Below, piece by piece: positions 59,111 through 64,000 of a stretch of DNA of 64,000 bases. The stretch is from contig JAUIRK010000110.1 of the NCBI GenBank assembly GCA_030549495.1, positions 124,001 to 188,000 on the forward strand, written 5' to 3'. The position numbers and the translations under genes were made by a program. The stretch's first letter is position 1; each line of letters starts with the position of its first letter. The notes under the pieces are model-generated. The model saw nothing but the letters and a program-made list of their open reading frames with translations. It did no database searches and was not told the DNA's origin. The DNA is from Nectonema munidae. Its lineage: Eukaryota; Nematomorpha; Nectonematoida; Nectonematidae.

Positions 59111-60340
59111 TGTGCCCCTTATGGTTTTTATTTGAATGTGTCACGAAATCTTTGTCTTGAAAATATAGAATAATTAGATGAAAACATAACTTACTAGGCA
59201 AACACTATAAGACTAGACAGACAAAGTTGAAAGTAGGATGAGGCTGATGGAAATTGGAAAAAATCCTTTCCTTCCCAATATCAAAATGAAAATTGCAATC
59301 AATAATTATGAATTAATGTAGAAAAGTTAATCTTCGCTATCATAAAATCAAATTTTTTTCATCATCGCATTCGATTGTAGTGACCAACACAACGATAGAA
59401 TGGATGACAAACAACATATGGTATAATGAAAAGGCGTAAAATGCTTATCTAAGAAAACATAAGAGATTACGTGATATGAAGTTTCTACGAAAATAGATTC
59501 AATGCTGCGTACATATTTTACAAACTTGGTTAGTAAACTTTTCATTTACTAACTACTACTTATAATTTACATTTACTAATCTGGTTGGTAAATCTTACTA
59601 ACTAGTTCTCTCAGTGAGGGTTGACTGTAGTTAGTAAAGCGATGATGCTTTGAATCCACTTTTAATTTTCTCCTAGGTATAAATTGTGGTCGCTCTTAAT
59701 TTTCACCATATTGCACTCAGCTACATTCACATACTTTTTGATTTATTTTAGTGCCATTTAGTAAACTCCACAATTTTTTAATGTACTTCTGAATATATTT
59801 TCCCCACTCCAATTATATAAAAATCACAGGCTAATATGCGCAAAGTGTGGCTATGAATTTCTTTTATATATTCTGTTCAAATCGATAAAATATTTTTCTC
59901 TCCACTCGCTGTAATCAATGATCAAATGGATGTATTGAAAAAGAATGAAATGAAATCTGGGTCCAAGACAACCTAAATTATTTTCCTTTTTTCTAATGGA
60001 ACATGGCAAGAATGAGAAAATTCGACCATCAATGACCTCTTTTTTGAGATATAAAGTTTACGTGTCTTGGCATTTGTTTCGTACGGCTATATCTAAACTT
60101 TAATCCCGAAAAATAATGTTTCCTCTTTTATATGAAAAATAGGGCCCCTAAGGGGGCGTGACAATTTTTGAAGGAGGGCGTGAGGCAATATCTAAAATAT
60201 TTATCTAAACCTAACATACTTTTTTAACTTGAATAATTTTGTTAGATCTGTAAGGTAGAAAATATAAAAGAGTTATTATCCTTCTATTTTAAAAGCGTTA
60301 TTTATCTCAGTCACAAAATCAATTGCTTTAACACCTACGC

Positions 60341-60503
60341 CAGGGGCGTAGCCAGAGGGGGGGGGGGGCAAGGGGGCAGTGCCCCCTCCCCTCAAATACC
60401 TTTTCTGCTCCCCCCCCCCCCCCAAATAATTTTATTTCCAATATGCTTGCCCCCCTAAATTCCTTGCATGCCCCCCAACCTCCATTGTTTGGCTACACCA
60501 CTG
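60341..60503. mobile_element. hAT MITE with G/C tracts
   Basis: Perfect 8-bp duplication ACCTACGC (60333-60340, 60504-60511). The ends are CAGGGGCGTAGCCAGAGG and, inverted, CAGTGGTGTAGCCAAACAAT. It is 163 bp, with a run of G near the left and long runs of C in the middle, quite unlike its A+T-rich surroundings. The 'GGCGTAGCCA' end type is common in animal hAT MITEs. Confidence 0.92.
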
Positions 60504-60978
60504 ACCTACGCACACCCCAATAGTCTATATACACAATCTCTATGCATCAGCATAAAGATGAGAGGAGAGATAGGACACATCTCGATCAAGCTGTCAAAGT
60601 GACAGCAAATGAAATATTTTCATAAAATCCGATGTGATATAAATTTTGTTTATATCTTTTTTTGAGTCGATAAAAATATTTTTAAATTTGTTTACTTTTT
60701 TTTAGGTAGATAAATTATTTACATAAATAATTCAATATGTTTTTAACACTGTAAAGAGTTTTTGAGCGGGATCGATAGTGACTCGTTTGATCGACGAATT
60801 ATTTTTATTAGAAACAGCTCTAATTCATTTCAGGGTAAAGGTTTTCTTATACCCGACTTGAGACGTGTAAGATGGAAGTTGTCTATCACTAAAGAATAGA
60901 CAGCCTGATATCTTAGTTTGGAAACGTACAGATTGATGATAATTTGCGTTGCTCACTTTCTTCTTGGGGGTCTAGAAT

Positions 60979-61237
60979 TGTTAATCTTGTGAAAACTAAA
61001 CAACAATACCCCTCACACTCTTGTCATAACAATTTAAGTCTTGAAAACACTTGATTTTTAATATTTTTCATAAACGCTGTAATTTACTTTTGTGTATGCA
61101 TTCTAAAAAATGAGGTGCAATTAAAATGAAAAATATCAATTATTGCATTTCAATTATTTTTTATTTTTAAACGAGGGCCGCAAGATTTTATAATAAGCAA
61201 AAAAAGGGGACGTTGTTCAAAAATTTGTGGACCACCG
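60979..61237. mobile_element. Possible hAT remnant
   Basis: The right end, inverted, reads CGGTGGTCCACAAATTTTTG, a hAT-type terminus. A 9-bp direct repeat GTCTAGAAT occurs at 60970-60978 and 61238-61246. The left end has drifted and matches poorly, so the call is tentative. Confidence 0.45.
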
Positions 61238-61246
61238 GTCTAGAAT

Positions 61247-62373
61247 ATATTTTGAACAACATGATTAAAACGAGTGATGCGCTTGCCGTGATGTCGGCGG
61301 AATCCTTTGAACAAAGAAAAAAACAGACTTTTTAAATATTGAATAATCTTTTCTTTTTATTTTTGAAATGTTGTGATAATTTTTTTATACATCTTTTATC
61401 TTAATGTTTATAAGGTAACAGATCGTTCATATGCGATTTATGTATTTTCTTCTCCTTTGACTTTTGAGTGACCACCTGCCATAAGCGCTCCTATTTCACT
61501 TTTCCCTTTCAAAGTCGCTTAATACACGTATAAATATATACCCTTACTTATAGCCCAGGCAACAGTAAAATCAGTTTTGCCGCTTGCACAGCTGGAGATG
61601 GCGCTGTATACAGTAACCTATATTTCTAATATATATCTATTATTTCAAAAAAACTGGAACGCAAACAAATATCTTAAAATCGATGCTTCATTTTAGGGAA
61701 AAGTGAGGGCTATGGCCCAGTGCCCCTCCACTCTGAGTAAATTTCAAATATTGAGATTTGATATTGATTGACACTTTTTGACATGGATGGGTCATTCAAC
61801 TACCTTGAAAATGGTCTCAAAAGATGCAGGCAGCGATTTTAAGTAATGTCACGAAATTTGAAGACATATAATTCAGACAATTTTATACAATAAATGTTTA
61901 TCTGAGGGCGTGCTTAAAAGTCCCAGTCACTGATAGAGTTAAAAGCACACTTGTGAATGCCAAGATAAAAAGTTTTGTCATATTTTCCTTAATTTAACTG
62001 TCTTAAAAAACTTTAGTGAAGGATAGAGAAAAAAATAAGTTATTTTTGAATAAATTAAAGTTTTTATGGTGTAGGTGTCAAAGTGACCCAGATGAGCAAT
62101 CCTAGTGTTTAGTTTGTCTAATAAAAGGTTTCAATCGTCTATTAAAAGGGGTTACCTATCTCTCTTCATTCTTCAGCTCTAGGACAACCCAACATGCAAA
62201 TCGTCATCATTTCTCTCTCGCGAAGACTACTTTTATTTTAATGATTTTGTAAAACAAATTACAGCGACATTTAATTTAATTTATATATTTAATCGTTGAT
62301 GTTCATTTATTAATAATTTTGATAACGTATAATGAATTGCAAAATAATAACAAAATAACACTCTAAATCGATA
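61247..62373. other. Intergenic, nothing recognised
   Basis: A+T-rich sequence of 1.1 kb without visible genes, repeat ends or RNA motifs. Confidence 0.5.
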
Positions 62374-62379
62374 TTTATT
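62374..62379 (-). terminator. Polyadenylation signal of TASOR-like copy B
   Basis: AATAAA on the minus strand about 60 bases past the copy B stop, in sequence homologous to the copy A signal. Confidence 0.55.
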
Positions 62380-62439
62380 TATAACATTAGATGTAAGACT
62401 GTAAAAATTAAGATAATGAAAAATAACTTCATTTTACGA

Positions 62440-63439
62440 TTAAAACATCTTCGCTTCAGGCTTCAAACTAGAAGCCATATCTTCTGAAATTCTCATTTTT
62501 TTATTCGTGCCTTCTACTTGATCGTATAACCCCCTAATTGAATCATCGGAATCCTTTGAATCTTCAGCCTTCCTAATGTTTCGGAATTCATCTGGAAAAT
62601 ATTCAACTACCGTTAACTCCATGACTGGTGATTCCGAATCTCTTTTGCAAATGTTATGTCTCGGATCTTGCAACAAACTGATTTTTACTCCCTTCAAGTA
62701 AGCGAACTGGCCCTTGACTGGGATGATGGGCGTGGACACATTCGACGTGATCAGTGGCTTTCCGTTGAAGTTCACTTTCGTGTGGTCGAGTAAAGTGGTC
62801 TTAGCTCCATTCGGGCACTTCTCCGACTCCACGTTCGCAGAGGCCTCCTTCTTCGGCTTCTTCACGTTTTCTCTCTTCAGGGTGTCATCGATCGTTTTTC
62901 TGATGGTGGCGCTCAATTCCTCTTCCTTTGCTTTATTTGCCGAAGTAGCCTTCACGACTTTTACTTTGCAAACGGGAATCTTCACCCCATTTTTTTTTAT
63001 TCTGGGATCGGACAATTTCTTTTTAGCAGGTTTTGCTGTTACTTTTTCTGTGATTTCATTTGAGGATTCATTGTCATCAGAGTTCACAGGAGAAAAGGGA
63101 ATCTTTTCAATTTCTACTTCATCATCTTCTTCCTTCTTTTCTGACGACTTCTCACCATTAAGGAAGTCCCTCACCAATTTAACAAGAATGCCATTTAATT
63201 GAGATTTGATCACGAACGTTTCATTTCCATTCTCAGAACTTAAGCAGGCAAGTGTTTCTGCCAAAATTGATAATGTGTCTGTAATTGACTTTTGTTTTTG
63301 TTTGTTCGGAGTGTTTTCGAGAATGATGGATAAGTGCTTAATGCTGAAGGAAAAGAGAAGTTGGTAAAAATCTACTTTATTTCCAAGTCCCACGTTATGA
63401 ACGAAATTCTGGCAAGACATTTCAAGAAGGTGTGACAAC
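62440..63439 (-). CDS. TASOR-like copy B, terminal exon
   Basis: Acceptor TTTTTCTAG|G as in copy A. Open throughout, with the same acidic run (shortened by 3-4 residues), the Lys-rich stretch and the LKGVKISLLQDPR patch. It lacks any internal stop, so if the gene is dead, this part has decayed little or was recently overwritten by copy A. Confidence 0.75.
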
Positions 63440-64000
63440 CTAGAAAAAGAAAAGCATTTTAAACTCATCATATTATTATAAAGGTTTTTAATACTGTGCT
63501 TCCTGTAAAGTGAAAGATGGAGACTTTTTAAGAATATTGGGAACGTCTTGTTCACTTTGAAAAGGAGTTTTAGTGACGGGTTGAGAAAGGAGGTTTGGTT
63601 TTGGCACTTGTGGAGGAACTTGGCCCAGATTAATTGACTTTGTAAAATCAACATTTCCATTTGTAGTTTGGGAAATATTAGTTTGAGTAGGTTGTCGTGA
63701 TGTGGAGGTTGAGTTGATATTTTTAAAATTAATACTGTTTTTCACATTGAAATGATGAGAAGACTGTTGGAGTGTTCGGAAACGTATATTTTGAAGATTT
63801 TTGGAAGCCAGAGAAATTTTAACAGGAATTTTTCAAATGAAAATCGATGAGTCTCTTTGAAAATTGGCTATTTTTTGTAACTATGCAAGTGCTTTGATAA
63901 AATCGTGGTATTGAACTTTGTCCGAAGTCTTGACTTTTCATTAAAGGATGAAGTGGATAATTTTTTTAATTGGAGTTGTTTTTAAATTCATTAGAGATGC
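62440..64000 (-). pseudogene. TASOR-like copy B, 3' part (paralogue or decaying duplicate)
   Basis: It duplicates exons 7 and 8 of copy A and runs off the window. The terminal exon 62440-63439 starts (Q)LSHLLEMSCQNFVHNVGLG. A 55-bp intron (63440-63494) precedes an exon 7 equivalent from 63495 upward, ending NILKKSPSFTLQEAQ. Core 62542-63588 is almost identical to 40882-41940 of copy A, including the intron. The C-terminus differs (SSLKPEAKMF instead of the DVLIIT end). Above about 63745 the homology to copy A continues but with insertions and deletions that break the frame (about 63780-63960). This copy may therefore be a pseudogene or may use a shortened exon 7. The 5' exons, if any, are outside the window. 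Confidence 0.75.

Noticed and set aside
62440-63660. A single 406-codon open frame on the minus strand
   Set aside because: It reads through the 55-bp intron in the wrong frame upstream. The exon 7 frame ending in LQEAQ plus splicing matches copy A, so the extra N-terminal residues are spurious.
1-64000. CRISPR array, operons or bacterial-type promoters
   Set aside because: No regularly spaced repeats of that kind; the genes are spliced and eukaryotic.
1-64000. LTR retrotransposon or endogenous virus with recognisable polymerase
   Set aside because: No long terminal repeats, and no reverse transcriptase, integrase or protease motifs were seen apart from the LINE C-terminal end. The frame at 31962-32844 is too uncertain to assign.

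Overview
The window is A+T-rich eukaryotic nuclear DNA with spliced genes (GT-AG introns from about 55 bp to about 6 kb) and many cut-and-paste DNA transposon remnants. The calpain type, the intron-rich layout and the mix of hAT, Tigger, mariner, piggyBac-like and CACTA-like debris suit an arthropod, plausibly a crustacean. The species cannot be fixed from sequence alone.

Positions 1-31948 (+) carry most of a classical calpain gene. Fifteen exons can be chained with matching intron phases. They start inside the sequence just before the catalytic cysteine and run through the Cys/His/Asn protease core, the C2-like domain and a penta-EF-hand domain. The 5' exons lie before the window. The introns hold several hAT elements with target duplications, a Tigger remnant, a mariner-like element with long inverted repeats, a 5'-truncated LINE, a tRNA-like SINE head, a piggyBac-like MITE and a small unit with a full hammerhead ribozyme motif.

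Positions 31949-40700 are intergenic: a decayed acidic reading frame of unknown family, two hAT elements with perfect 8-bp target duplications, a second piggyBac-like MITE, and a third just before the next gene.

Positions 40762-49457 (-) carry an 8-exon gene that chains in frame into a predicted protein of about 795 residues. Its first six exons resemble the DUF3715 (pseudo-PARP) domain of TASOR, the HUSH silencing-complex scaffold. A second possible first exon fits the same splice phase. Positions 62440-64000 (-) hold a second copy of the 3' half of this gene. About 1.05 kb of core is nearly identical between copies, intron included, while both flanks are clearly diverged, and the upstream part looks frame-damaged.

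Positions 49458-62370 are mostly gene-free: MITEs with G/C tracts, a SINE, and a decayed CACTA/EnSpm-like transposon split by a later hAT insertion. If the TASOR-like call is right, a predicted transposon-silencing gene and its duplicate sit within a dense field of transposon debris.
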